In this document: positions 26,301 through 35,083 of the stretch, one piece after another | How the letters are laid out: each line of letters starts with the position of its first letter | How positions within the stretch are numbered: position 1 is the stretch's first letter | NCBI RefSeq assembly: GCF_016888335.1 | Contig: NZ_JAFEJG010000004.1 | Span: forward strand, 310,001 to 374,000 | DNA from: Janibacter endophyticus | GTDB lineage: Bacteria > Actinomycetota > Actinomycetes > Actinomycetales > Dermatophilaceae | Direction of reading: 5' to 3' | Length of the DNA stretch: 64,000 nucleotides | The notes under the pieces: model-generated | Databases searched by the model: none | The model's input: only the letters and a program-made list of their open reading frames with translations | Told to the model about the DNA's origin: nothing | Program-made: the position numbers and the translations under genes

Positions 26301-26834
26301 GTCGACGGTGTCCACGGCGACCGGCTCGTCGCCGCCGGCTACAGCAGCGTCGGCGCCAAGCAGCTGCTCGCCGCCTGGGCCCGTCTGCTCGCCCTCACCG
26401 CCGGGTACCCCGACCCGGGCGGCTGGCAGGCGAGCGTCCTCGGCACGACGACGAAGGGGACCGTCGCTCGCGCCTTCGGACGGCTCGACCCCCAGATCGC
26501 GCTCGCCCGGCTCGCCGACCTCGTCGACCTCTACCTCCTCGGCCGCACCACCGTCCTGCCGCTGCCGGCCAAGACCGCCTACGCGTACGCCCAGGCGGTG
26601 CACCGCGACGACCGCAGGACCGGCGCCGCCCGGCGGGCCGCGCGGGGTGCGTGGGAGCCCGACGACCGGGGCTTCAACGACGAGCGCGCCGACCGCTGGT
26701 GGCGGCTGGCCCACGGCGACGCCGCACCCCTCGACCGGCTCCTCGCCGATGCCGCGGGCCCGGACACCGGCCTGGGCGCCCTCGCGCCCCGGCTCTGGGA
26801 CCCCATCCTCGACAACCTCGAGGGGGGACGATGA
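23397..26834 (+). CDS. recC: Exodeoxyribonuclease V subunit gamma
   Basis: 1145 residues, the normal RecC length. RecC holds the complex together and scans the 3' strand for Chi. Visible landmarks: VVVPEHGVERWLAQRL near the N-terminus, FGHTRLPVTEVELLRAL, LSIHACHGPTRQVEVL, the inactive-helicase half with CTMVPMRSVPHRVICLVGLDD, and the inactivated nuclease-like C-terminus. Leaderless-type TAGGTT precedes GTG 23397. Stop overlaps recB (ATGA). Residues ~57-70 (GEGGSAAPRRGDG) may be a decayed dispersed element. Confidence 0.93.
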   Translation: MTFHLHRAVRTAELAGGLGELLADPLADPFAEEVVVVPEHGVERWLAQRLSHRLGVGEGGSAAPRRGDGVCAGVRFVRPASLVTMLTGRELDDPWLPTHLVWPLLATIDRCLGEPWAASLARHLGHGEAGADADIRLGRRYGLALRLARLIHRYGLQRPSVLTAWRAGRDEDGAGAELPDDLRWQAELYRRLLEVVDAPPPDVRHTATLERLRAGDATLDLPGRLSLFGHTRLPVTEVELLRALAVHRDVHLWLPQPSPAAWSAMTASLDGEGRRSVVPRSDDPLADAVAHPLLASLGRDSRELVRVLGADLGDEDELLETRTAPPGTVLAWLQSDIAANHVPDLAERSARVPAPGDRSLSIHACHGPTRQVEVLREVLVGLLEDDPTLEPRDVLVMCPDVEVYAPLIGAAFGLGDHGTDAAGVDTHPAHRLRVSIADRSLRATNPLLGVAEQLVALVGGRASASEILDLLGSEPVRHRFRLDDRDLDQITGWVAATGVRWGFDAAGRAPFALAAEAQNTWSFGLDRLLSGVAVSADGPLSIGGHTLPYDDIGSGSIDLAGRLAETLSRVEAAVETLGAARSASEWTRALREAVLDLTDVPMSDAWQVGDLDRVLAEASQHAPEDLPLRIADVRVLLADRLAGRPGRASFRTGGLTVCTMVPMRSVPHRVICLVGLDDDSFPRQQSIDGDDVLARAPLTGERDARSEDRQLLLDAVMAAGERLVITYTGADERSGERRPPAVPLGELIDAAAETVATAAAPGRDGTDPEDAAVTASVALGEVRHPLQPFDPRNFTAGVLTGADRPFSFDLAGLDGATALLGERTSVPPLLDGPLPAEDLTEISLAQLVDFVQSPARTFLRERLGLSVSWEADEVSDRMPVDLDTLERWAIGDRGARARLAGRTSEEVWTAELLRGELPPSGLARHTLAPVCERVEGLVESVESLRSGQPARTVHVDIALPAGRRITGAVDGVHGDRLVAAGYSSVGAKQLLAAWARLLALTAGYPDPGGWQASVLGTTTKGTVARAFGRLDPQIALARLADLVDLYLLGRTTVLPLPAKTAYAYAQAVHRDDRRTGAARRAARGAWEPDDRGFNDERADRWWRLAHGDAAPLDRLLADAAGPDTGLGALAPRLWDPILDNLEGGR

Positions 26835-29800
26835 GCCGACTGACCCCCCTTCGAGGCTCCTCCGTCGCACCTCAGGACAGCGCCTTCGACGTCCTCGCGG
26901 ACCTGCCCGGCCGCGACGAGACGGTCCTGCTCGAGGCGAGCGCCGGCACCGGCAAGACGTGGACGATCGGCGCCCTCGTCGCGCGCTACGTCGCCGAGGG
27001 CATGCCGCTGGAGTCCTTGCTCGTCATCACCTTCGGCCGGGCGGCGAGCCAGGAGATGCGCGAGCGGGTCCGGGAGCACCTGCGCCTGGTCCACCGCGGC
27101 CTCGCCCGTCCCGAGGAGGCGACGAAGGACCCCGTCGTCGCCCACCTGCGAGACGGGGACCCCGAGACCGTCGCGCTGCGCGAGCGCCGGCTGCGCGAGG
27201 CGCTGACCCACTTCGACGCGGCGACGATCGCGACGACCCACCAGTTCTGCCAGCTCGTCCTGCGCGGGCTCGGCATCGCCGGCGACACCGACCCCCGCGC
27301 CCGGCTCGTCGAGGACCTCACCGACCTGCGCGAGGAGGTCGTCGACGACCTCTACCTCCGGGGCTTCGCCGCGACCGAGGGACCGCCGGCCTTCTCCCGC
27401 GCGGACGCCGGGGCCATCGCGCGGATCGTCACCGAGCACCCGCACTCGCGGCTCACCCCGGGCGAGCTCCCGCACGGCAGCACCGCCGCCCGCAAGCTGC
27501 GCTTCGCCCACCTCGTCCGCGAAGAGATGACCCGCCGCAAGCGGCTGCTCGGCATCCTCAGCTTCGACGACCTCCTCAGCGAGCTCGCCGACGCCCTGGC
27601 CGACGACGCGAGCCCGGCCCGCCAGCGGATGCGCGACCGGTGGCAGGTCGTCCTCGTCGACGAGTTCCAGGACACCGACCCGGTGCAGTGGCAGGTGCTC
27701 GAGCGCGCCTTCGCCGGGCACTCCGCGCTCGTCCTCATCGGGGACCCCAAGCAGGCGATCTACGGCTTCCGCGGCGGCGACGTCCACACCTATCTCCAGG
27801 CATCGGCGACAGCGACCCGGCAGCACACGCTGCTGCGCAACTACCGGTCCGACCCCGGCCTGGTCACCGCGCTGTCCACGATGATGCGCGGCGCCGAGCT
27901 CGGGTCCCCGGAGATCGTCGTCCACGCGATCGAGGCCGACAAGGACGAGCCGAGGCTGGCCTACCCGCCCGACGCCGAGCCGGGGGACCCGGCGCTCCTC
28001 TCCCCGGTCCGGCTCCGGGCCGTCCCGACGCGGCTGGTCGTCGACGAGGACGGCAAGACCCCCATCGGCCGGGTGCGGCCCGTCGTCGCGGCGGACTGCG
28101 CCGCCGAGGTCGCCCGGCTGCTCCGCTCCGGGCTCACCTTCGAGGGACGGCCCCTGCGTGCCGGCGACATCGCCGTGCTGGCCCACAAGCGCGACTCGCT
28201 CGACCGGGTGCGCGGCGCCCTCGGCGCCATCGGCATCCCCTCGGTCATCGTCTCCTCCGAGTCGATCTACGAGACCCCCGCCGCAGCCGACTGGCTCACC
28301 CTGCTCGAGGCGCTGGCCCAGTCCCACCGGCCCGACCGGGTCCGCGCGGCCGCGCTCACCCCCTTCGTGGGGCACCGCGCCGCCGACCTCGAGACCGGCG
28401 GCGACGAGATCGTCGACGAGACCGCCCGCGTCCTGCGGACCTGGTCCGAGGTCCTCGGCCGTCGTGGCGTCGCCGCCGCGCTCGCCGCGGCGACGAGCGC
28501 CGGGCTCGAGAGCCGGGTGCTGCGGCACGCGGGCGGGGAGCGGCGCCTCACCGACCTGCGCCATCTCGGCGAGGTGCTCCACGAGCGGGCCGTCGTCGAG
28601 GGTGACGGGCTCACCGCGCTCACCACGTGGCTGCGCGAGCGGATCCAGGACGCCCGCCACGAGGAGCGCACCCGGCGGCTCGAGAGCGACGCCGAGGCCG
28701 TCGCGCTCGCGACGATCCACGCGAGCAAGGGGCTGCAGTACCCGATCGTGCTCCTCCCCTTCGTCTCCGACCGGCACGTCATGCCCCGCAACCGGCTCAC
28801 CCACCTCCACCTCCACGACGAGCAGGGCCGGCGCGCGCTCGACATCGGCATCACCGACGACGCCGACCGCGGTGACCGGGTCGCCCGGCATCTCGCCGAG
28901 GAGGACGGCGAGGCGCTGCGGCTCTTCTACGTCGCCATGACCCGGGCGCAGAGCCAGGTCGTCGCCTGGTGGTTCCCCTCGGGGCTCAACACCGCCCCGT
29001 CCGCGCTGCACCGCATGCTCTTCGGCCGCGAGCCCGGCGTCGGCGCCCTGCCGCCCCGGGTCGACGTGCCCGGCGACCACGACGCCGCCGCTCGCCTGCG
29101 GCTGTGGGAGGGCGAGGGAGCGCTCGGCCTCGAGGTGGTCACCGGTGAGTCCCCTGAGCCGGTCGAGGCCCCCGCAGCCACCCGCGAGCTCTCGGCCCGG
29201 ACCTGGTCGCGTGAGATCGACACCGGCTGGATCCGCACCTCCTACACCCGGCTCACCCGCCCGCTCGAGATGGGCCACGCGGCCGGGTCGGTCGGGAGCG
29301 AGCCCGAGCACGGACCACGCGAGGGCGAGGACGGCCCGGGCTCCCCCGAGGTCGCCGTGTCCCCGAGCAGCCCCGTACCCGCCCACGGCGCGCTGCCCTC
29401 CCCGATGGCCGACCTGCCGGTCGGGGCGACCTTCGGCAACCTCGTCCATGCCGTGCTCGAGGAGGCCGACCCGCAGGCCCCCGACCTCCGCGCGGAGATG
29501 CTCGCCCGCGTCGATGCCCAGGTCGGGCGGTGGGCGGTCGCCGGTCTCGACCGCGAGACGCTCGCCGATGCCCTCGTCGCCGTCTGCGACACCCCGCTAG
29601 GTCCGCTGCTCCCGGGCGCAACCCTGCGCACCATCGGCCGCCGGGACCGCCTGTGCGAGATGGCCTTCGAGCTGCCGCTGGCCGACGGCGACACCGCGCA
29701 CGACGGGGACGGGGCCCGGCTCGGCGCGCTCGCGACGCTGCTCCGCACCCACCTCCCCGAGGGCGACCCGGTGCGTGGCCTGGCCGAGGCCCTCGACGAC

Positions 29801-30217
29801 CCGGCGGTCGGCGACCAGCCGCTGCGCGGCTACCTCACCGGGTCCGTCGACGTCGTCATGCGCCACGAGGGCCGCTACGTCGTCGTCGACTACAAGACCA
29901 ACTGGCTCGGCGCCGCCGACGAGCCGCTCACCACCGACCAGTACGGCCCGATGGCGCTGCACGAGGCGATGGGCCACTCGAGCTACCCCCTCCAGGCCCT
30001 CCTCTACGCCGTCGTGCTCCACCGCTTCCTGCGCTGGCGTCAGCCCGGGTACGCCCCCGAGCAGCACCTCGGGGGCGTCCTCTACCTCTACGTGCGCGGC
30101 ATGGCCGGGCCGCAGACACCGGTCACGGGAGGGCACCCGAGCGGGGTCTTCTCCTGGCTGCCCCCGGTCGCGCTCGTCGAGGCCGTCTCCGCCCTGCTCG
30201 ACGGGAGCACGCCGTGA
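26831..30217 (+). CDS. recB: Exodeoxyribonuclease V subunit beta
   Basis: 3'-5' helicase and nuclease of the RecBCD double-strand-break machine; 1128 residues. Walker A EASAGTGKTWTIGALV (about 34-49), motif II VLVDEFQDTDPVQWQ, motif III IGDPKQAIYGFRGGDVHTY, motif V TIHASKGLQYPIVLLP, and motif VI FYVAMTRAQSQVV. The C-terminal nuclease domain has GNLVHAVLEE and the catalytic DYKTNWLG. The N-terminus MSRLTPLRGSSVAPQ is encoded by a dispersed-palindrome copy, so the natural N-terminus has been altered. Overlaps recC and recD by 4 nt each. Confidence 0.95.
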   Translation: MSRLTPLRGSSVAPQDSAFDVLADLPGRDETVLLEASAGTGKTWTIGALVARYVAEGMPLESLLVITFGRAASQEMRERVREHLRLVHRGLARPEEATKDPVVAHLRDGDPETVALRERRLREALTHFDAATIATTHQFCQLVLRGLGIAGDTDPRARLVEDLTDLREEVVDDLYLRGFAATEGPPAFSRADAGAIARIVTEHPHSRLTPGELPHGSTAARKLRFAHLVREEMTRRKRLLGILSFDDLLSELADALADDASPARQRMRDRWQVVLVDEFQDTDPVQWQVLERAFAGHSALVLIGDPKQAIYGFRGGDVHTYLQASATATRQHTLLRNYRSDPGLVTALSTMMRGAELGSPEIVVHAIEADKDEPRLAYPPDAEPGDPALLSPVRLRAVPTRLVVDEDGKTPIGRVRPVVAADCAAEVARLLRSGLTFEGRPLRAGDIAVLAHKRDSLDRVRGALGAIGIPSVIVSSESIYETPAAADWLTLLEALAQSHRPDRVRAAALTPFVGHRAADLETGGDEIVDETARVLRTWSEVLGRRGVAAALAAATSAGLESRVLRHAGGERRLTDLRHLGEVLHERAVVEGDGLTALTTWLRERIQDARHEERTRRLESDAEAVALATIHASKGLQYPIVLLPFVSDRHVMPRNRLTHLHLHDEQGRRALDIGITDDADRGDRVARHLAEEDGEALRLFYVAMTRAQSQVVAWWFPSGLNTAPSALHRMLFGREPGVGALPPRVDVPGDHDAAARLRLWEGEGALGLEVVTGESPEPVEAPAATRELSARTWSREIDTGWIRTSYTRLTRPLEMGHAAGSVGSEPEHGPREGEDGPGSPEVAVSPSSPVPAHGALPSPMADLPVGATFGNLVHAVLEEADPQAPDLRAEMLARVDAQVGRWAVAGLDRETLADALVAVCDTPLGPLLPGATLRTIGRRDRLCEMAFELPLADGDTAHDGDGARLGALATLLRTHLPEGDPVRGLAEALDDPAVGDQPLRGYLTGSVDVVMRHEGRYVVVDYKTNWLGAADEPLTTDQYGPMALHEAMGHSSYPLQALLYAVVLHRFLRWRQPGYAPEQHLGGVLYLYVRGMAGPQTPVTGGHPSGVFSWLPPVALVEAVSALLDGSTP
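26844..26876 (+). repeat. Dispersed palindromic element, copy F
   Basis: CCCCCCTTCGAGGCTC then GTCGCACCTCAGG, in frame at codons 5-15 of recB. Confidence 0.65.
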
Positions 30218-32079
30218 GCACCCACGACCCCACGCTGGTGACCTTCACCCCCTTCGTCCCCACGGGCCCACGGGACCGGCGCCTCGCGCTGCACGCCACC
30301 GGGATCCTCGCCGAGGCCAATGCCGCCGGGTGGATCGAGGCGCCCGACGTGCACGTCACCGGCCGGCTCGCGGCGCTCGTCGGCGGTGACCCCGACACCG
30401 TGCTCCTCGCCGTCGCCCTGGCCGTCCGGGCCGCGCGTGAGGGGTCGAGCTGCCTCGACCCGGCCGCGACGCTCGACGGCCTGCGGCGCACGGCCGAGGT
30501 CACGCCCGACGACCCGGGCCACGACCCGGACCGGCTCGCGGAGCTCGTGGGCTCGCTGCCCGCGACCGCGCAGGAGTGGCTGCGTGACGTCGTGGCCAGC
30601 GCCTGCGCCGCAGCGGGGACCGTCACGGTCGAGCACGACCTGGTCTACCTCGACCGCTACCACCGGGAGGAGGCGCTCGTCGCGCAGGCCCTCGCCGACC
30701 GCTCCGCACTCCCGCCGCTGGCCGTCGACACCGACCGTCTCGAGGCCGGCCTGCTCCGCGTCTTCGACGGTGACACCTGGGAGGAGCAGAAGGCAGCGGT
30801 CCGCGAGACGGCGCCGCGGCGGACGACGATCCTCGTCGGCGGCCCCGGCACCGGCAAGACCTCGACCGTCGCCGGGCTGCTCGCGCTCCTCGTCGAACAG
30901 AGCGAAGGCGTGGGGCGTGCCCCCTCGATCGCTCTCGCCGCACCGACGGGCAAGGCAGCCGCCCGCCTGCGCGAGTCGGTGCTCGACGCCGTCTCACGCT
31001 TCAACGACGAGGATCGCGCGCGCGTCGGCGACGTCGAGGCGGTCACGCTCCACCGGCTGCTCGGGTGGCGACGCGACAGCAGCACCCGCTTCCAGCGCGA
31101 CCGGACCAACCCCCTCCCCCACGACATCGTCGTCGTCGACGAGGCGTCGATGCTCTCCCTGACCATGACTGCCCGGCTGCTCGACGCCCTGCGCCCCACG
31201 GCCCGGCTCGTCCTCGTCGGCGACCCGGACCAGCTCGCGTCGGTGGAGGCCGGCGCGGTGCTCGCCGACCTCGTGGCCGGGTACTCCGACCACGAGGACA
31301 CCCCGGTGTCGCGCCTGCTCACGTCCCGGCGGTTCGGGACCCGGATCGGCGCCCTCGCCGCAGCGGTCCGGGATGGGCACGCCGACGAGGTCATGGCGAT
31401 CCTGCGGTCCGAGCCGGAGCGCGACCCGGGGAGCGGCACGCTCGACGAGAGCGTCGAGTTTCTCGCGGTCGACGACCCGATCGAGGCGCAGGAGAAGCTC
31501 CAACGGCTCCTCCTCGGGCGAGCGGAGCGGCTGCGCGACCTCGCTCTGGCCGGCGACGTGCCCGCGGTGCTCCAGGCCCTGGACGAGCACCGGCTCCTCT
31601 GCGCGCACCGCGACGGTCCGTGGGGGGTGTCCTCGTGGAACGCCCGGGTCGAGCGCTGGCTCAGCGAGCAGAGCGGGTTCTTCGGGCGTCAGTACGCCGG
31701 CCGCCCCCTGCTCGTCACCGCCAACGACTACCGGCTCGGCCTGTCCAACGGCGATACCGGGGTCGTCGTCCTTGGCCAGGAGGGACGCCTCGTCGCTGCC
31801 TTCGGCGCCCCCGGCGCAGCTGTCACGTACGGCGCCAGCACCGTCGCCGACGCCGAGACCGCACACGCGATGACGATCCACAAGAGCCAGGGCAGCCAGG
31901 CGGAGCACGTCACGGTGCTGCTCCCCGACGCCGAGTCGCGGCTGCTCACCCGCGAGCTGCTCTACACCGGGCTGACCCGCGCCAAGCAGCGGGTGACGAT
32001 CGTCGGCTCCGAGGAGTCCGTCCGGGCAGCGGTCGAGCGCCGCACCGCCCGTGCGTCCGGGCTGCGCCACCGGCTCTGA
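30214..32079 (+). CDS. recD: Exodeoxyribonuclease V subunit alpha
   Basis: 5'-3' SF1B helicase subunit, 621 residues. Walker A is VGGPGTGKTSTVAGLL, motif Ia is APTGKAAARLRES, motif II is VVVDEASMLSL, motif III is LVGDPDQLASVEAG, and the C-terminal motifs are HKSQGSQAEHVTV and YTGLTRAKQRV. GTG 30214 overlaps the recB stop. The unit ends in a hairpin at 32126-32157. Confidence 0.94.
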   Translation: MSTHDPTLVTFTPFVPTGPRDRRLALHATGILAEANAAGWIEAPDVHVTGRLAALVGGDPDTVLLAVALAVRAAREGSSCLDPAATLDGLRRTAEVTPDDPGHDPDRLAELVGSLPATAQEWLRDVVASACAAAGTVTVEHDLVYLDRYHREEALVAQALADRSALPPLAVDTDRLEAGLLRVFDGDTWEEQKAAVRETAPRRTTILVGGPGTGKTSTVAGLLALLVEQSEGVGRAPSIALAAPTGKAAARLRESVLDAVSRFNDEDRARVGDVEAVTLHRLLGWRRDSSTRFQRDRTNPLPHDIVVVDEASMLSLTMTARLLDALRPTARLVLVGDPDQLASVEAGAVLADLVAGYSDHEDTPVSRLLTSRRFGTRIGALAAAVRDGHADEVMAILRSEPERDPGSGTLDESVEFLAVDDPIEAQEKLQRLLLGRAERLRDLALAGDVPAVLQALDEHRLLCAHRDGPWGVSSWNARVERWLSEQSGFFGRQYAGRPLLVTANDYRLGLSNGDTGVVVLGQEGRLVAAFGAPGAAVTYGASTVADAETAHAMTIHKSQGSQAEHVTVLLPDAESRLLTRELLYTGLTRAKQRVTIVGSEESVRAAVERRTARASGLRHRL

Positions 32080-32125
32080 CCCCGGCACCCTTCCGTCGCC
32101 GCCTGCTGCGACCCAGGCACGGCGA

Positions 32126-32157
32126 AGGCCGCCGACCCGGGTCAGGGTCGACGGCCT
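32126..32157. terminator. Hairpin between recD and the metalloprotease gene
   Basis: AGGCCGCCGACCC pairs with GGGTCGACGGCCT (12 of 13 positions) around a 6-nt loop, between convergent genes. Confidence 0.7.
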
Positions 32158-32185
32158 CCACCATCCGGGAGGATGTCGGACGGGT

Positions 32186-32995
32186 TCAGGAGCCGTACAC
32201 GGCCTGGACGCCGGCGCGGTCGGTGCTCGTCATGCTCAGGTCGTCGGAGGATCCGTTGCACTGCGGGTAGTGCATGATCGACGCGGAGTCGTAGGCGGTC
32301 AGCGGACGCCAGCTGTTGTCCTCGAAGCACGTGCCGGCCTCGGGGCGGGTGTGCTCGTGCCGGAAGCCCAGGACGTGCCCGAGCTCGTGCGCCATGATGT
32401 TGCTCGGGGTCCACGAGCCACTGCTGTGCAGCGAGCGGGCGTTGACCAGGACGTTGCGCTGCGACTTGCTCGAGCTCGGGAAGAAGGCGCGGGCGATGTA
32501 CTGCGTCGTGCGCGTCGGCTCGACGGAGAAGACGACCTTCTTGTTGCGGACGGTGCAAGATCCGTCCTGGCTCGCGTCGTGGACGAAGTTGATCTTCGAC
32601 GACGCGCTCTCCCACTGGCCGGCGCCGGACGCCATGGCGTTCTTGATGGCGGTGTGGTCCGCGCCGAACTTCGTGCTCACGCAGTACGTGAGGTTCGCGG
32701 CCTGGCCCCCGGACCACGTGTCGTCGCTGCCGTAGACCGTGTTGATGATCAGGCCGTCGGTCGGCGTCTGCGGGGCGACGAGCCCGTCGTAGAAGCTCTT
32801 GAGCGCACCGGCCTGGGCCACCGGGACGTCACCGTTGACGATGTACTGGCCGTCGGTGTCCTGGAAGGTGTCCGCCTTGAACTCCCGGTACGTCGGGGCG
32901 TCCGAGTCCACGGCGTGGCCCGTAGCGGCCGCGGTGACGGCGAGGAGGCCGGTGCCGGCAAGGGCGGTGAGCACTCGCGTCGAGGTGCGCTTCAT
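32186..32995 (-). CDS. Secreted zinc metalloprotease, matrixin-like
   Basis: 269 residues. A signal peptide is clear: MKRTSTR, a hydrophobic core, then TGHA before the mature part. The zinc site is HELGHVLGFRHEH (HExxHxxGxxH), followed by a Met-turn SIMHYP, placing it among metzincins. Four cysteines (YCVSTKF, GSCTVR, GTCFED, PQCNG) could form two disulfides. Likely an extracellular protease of unknown target. Not linked to neighbours. Confidence 0.85.
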   Translation of the reverse strand: MKRTSTRVLTALAGTGLLAVTAAATGHAVDSDAPTYREFKADTFQDTDGQYIVNGDVPVAQAGALKSFYDGLVAPQTPTDGLIINTVYGSDDTWSGGQAANLTYCVSTKFGADHTAIKNAMASGAGQWESASSKINFVHDASQDGSCTVRNKKVVFSVEPTRTTQYIARAFFPSSSKSQRNVLVNARSLHSSGSWTPSNIMAHELGHVLGFRHEHTRPEAGTCFEDNSWRPLTAYDSASIMHYPQCNGSSDDLSMTSTDRAGVQAVYGS

Positions 32996-33161
32996 GGATG
33001 ACTCCTGTGACGTTGCGGTCGGCCGGGGTGCCGACCCCTCACGCTAGGGAGCACAGCGGCCAAGGCTCCATCCCCGGAGAGTCTGGGATCCGCCAAGGAT
33101 CGGTCCGGATTCGGCAGGACCAAGGGCCGGGCCGTGACGATCGCGCGTCGGTCGTCGGGCG

Positions 33162-33995
33162 CTACCTCGTCATCGCGCGCTGGTACTCGCGGGTCGAGAG
33201 CGGCACGAAGACGATGAGGATGAGGGCCACCCAGACGAGGGTGTAGAGCTCGGCGTTCTGCAGCGCCCACGTGTACTCGGAGGTCGACCGGACGGCCTCC
33301 TCGGTCATCCCCTGGCCGCCGCCGGCCATCGCCCCGAGGTTGCCGAAGTTGTCACGAGCGGAGTGCGCCAGCGTCGACACGGGGTTCCACCCCGCGAAGG
33401 TCCGCAGCAGCGCCGGGAAGTTCTCGCTCGGCACGAAGGTGTTGGCGATGAAGGTCAGCGGGAAGATCACCATGAAGGACGCGTTGCCGACAACCTCCGG
33501 GGTGCGGACCTTGAGCCCCACCCACGCCATGATCCAGCTCACCGCGTAGGCGAAGAGCAAGAGGATGAGGAAGGCGAGGATCGCCGGGACGAGGCCGTCG
33601 CGGATCCGCCAGCCGATGAGCAGGCCGGTCAGCGCCATGACGATGAGCGAGATGACGTTGTTGACGACGTCGGAGAGGGTGCGCCCGACGAGCACCGCGC
33701 TCGGGTGCATCGGCAGCGTGCGGAAGCGGTCGATGACCCCCTTCTGCATGTCCTCGGCCATCCCGAAGCCGGTGAAGGTGCCTCCGAAGACCACGGTCTG
33801 GGCGAAGATGCCCGCCATCATGAACTCGCGGTAGCCCTGGCCGTCGCCGCCGGCGATGCTGCCGAAGACGAAGCCGAAGAGCAGCACGAACATGATCGGC
33901 TGGAGGGTTGTGAAGACGAGCAGGTCGGGGACCCGCCTGATCTTGATGAGGTTGCGGCGGACGATCGTCATCGAGTCGTTCACGAGGGTGCTCAT
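33162..33995 (-). CDS. ABC-2 type transporter permease (DrrB-like)
   Basis: 277 residues, six hydrophobic segments. Starts with a short cytoplasmic helix (IVRRNLIKIRRVPDLL), then TLQPIMFVLLFGFVFG; VVFGGTFTGFGMAEDMQKGVIDRFRTLPM and the coupling segments are DrrB-typical. Exports an unknown lipid or drug with the ATPase that precedes it. ATG 33995 overlaps the ATPase stop. Confidence 0.87.
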   Translation of the reverse strand: MSTLVNDSMTIVRRNLIKIRRVPDLLVFTTLQPIMFVLLFGFVFGSIAGGDGQGYREFMMAGIFAQTVVFGGTFTGFGMAEDMQKGVIDRFRTLPMHPSAVLVGRTLSDVVNNVISLIVMALTGLLIGWRIRDGLVPAILAFLILLLFAYAVSWIMAWVGLKVRTPEVVGNASFMVIFPLTFIANTFVPSENFPALLRTFAGWNPVSTLAHSARDNFGNLGAMAGGGQGMTEEAVRSTSEYTWALQNAELYTLVWVALILIVFVPLSTREYQRAMTR

Positions 33996-34969
33996 GCGCG
34001 GGCCTCCTCGTCGGTGCTGATGGGCTCCTCGGTGCGGTGACCGGTCAGGGAGAGGAAGGCGTCGTCGAGCGTGGGTCGCCGGATGCCGATGTCCTGAACC
34101 GTCACCCCTGCATCGCCGAGTGACTGCACCGCCTGGACCAGGGCCGACGTGCCGGTGCTGACGGGGAGCGTGAGGGTGCGGGTGTGCTCGTCGGTCTCGA
34201 CCTCCCCGATCCCCAGTGGGCGCAGGGTGCTCGCGACCTCGCCGAGCCGGTCGCCCTCGGCGATGGTCACGACGAGACGCTCGCCCCCGACCTGCGCCTT
34301 GAGCTGGTCCGCGTCTCCGCGGGCGATGACCTCACCGTGGTCGATGACGACGATGTCGTGCGCGAGCTGGTCGGCCTCCTCGAGGTACTGCGTGGTGAGG
34401 AGGACCGTCGTGCCGTCGGCGACGAGGTCGGTGATGACCTGCCACATGTCGCCGCGGCTGCGCGGGTCCAGGCCCGTCGTGGGCTCGTCGAGGAAGACGA
34501 CGGGTGGGCGCACGACGAGGGCGCCGGCGAGGTCGAGCCGTCGGCGCATGCCTCCGGAGTAGGTCTTCGCCGGTCGATCCGCGGCCTCCTCGAGACGGAA
34601 GTCTCGGAGCAGCTCGCTGGCGCGGGCCTTCGCCTCCTTCGCCGAGAGGTGGTAGAGCCGGCCGATCATCTCGAGGTTCTCCTGGCCGGAGAGGTACTCG
34701 TCGACCGAGGCGTACTGGCCCGCGACCCCGATGTTGCGCCGGACGCCGAAGGGGTCGGCGACAACGTCGATCCCGGCGACCCGGGCGGTGCCCGCGTCAG
34801 GCTTGATGAGAGTGGAGAGGATACGGACGGCGGTCGTCTTGCCGGCGCCGTTGGGACCGAGGACGCCGAGCACCGATCCCGCTGGTGCGGCGAGGTCCAC
34901 GCCCCTCAGGGCCTCGACCTCACCGTAGGTCTTGCGGAGGCCCTCGGCCTCGATCGCGTAGGTGGTCAC
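33992..34969 (-). CDS. ABC transporter ATPase (DrrA-like)
   Basis: 325 residues. Walker A GPNGAGKTT, Q-loop GQYASVDEYLSG, signature YSGGMRRRLDLA, Walker B VVFLDEPTTGLD, and the C-terminal extension ending in RRPTLDDAFLSLTGH, characteristic of the DrrA (daunorubicin resistance) family. GTG 34969 is the start nearest the conserved beginning AIEAEGLRKTYG. Forms an exporter with the downstream permease. Confidence 0.9.
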   Translation of the reverse strand: MTTYAIEAEGLRKTYGEVEALRGVDLAAPAGSVLGVLGPNGAGKTTAVRILSTLIKPDAGTARVAGIDVVADPFGVRRNIGVAGQYASVDEYLSGQENLEMIGRLYHLSAKEAKARASELLRDFRLEEAADRPAKTYSGGMRRRLDLAGALVVRPPVVFLDEPTTGLDPRSRGDMWQVITDLVADGTTVLLTTQYLEEADQLAHDIVVIDHGEVIARGDADQLKAQVGGERLVVTIAEGDRLGEVASTLRPLGIGEVETDEHTRTLTLPVSTGTSALVQAVQSLGDAGVTVQDIGIRRPTLDDAFLSLTGHRTEEPISTDEEARA

Positions 34970-35053
34970 GACGAGCAACCCTAGACCTGCCCACCGACGT
35001 CGCTGAATCGATGTTCGCTCGACGGCGGGGGACCCCCTTCGATCTGGAAATTG

Positions 35054-35070
35054 ATACCCCTGAGGGGTAT
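35054..35070. promoter_or_regulatory. CsoR/RcnR-type operator palindrome
   Basis: ATACCCCTGAGGGGTAT: 8-bp perfect arms around one G, 13 bases before ATG 35084. This GC-core, TA-flanked palindrome is the typical target of CsoR-family metal or sulfur sensors. Confidence 0.6.
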
Positions 35071-35083
35071 GTTGGAAGGCGCT

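Noticed and set aside
26579-29449. 956-codon open frame antisense to recB
   Set aside because: Same GC-shadow effect; recB motifs are complete on the other strand.
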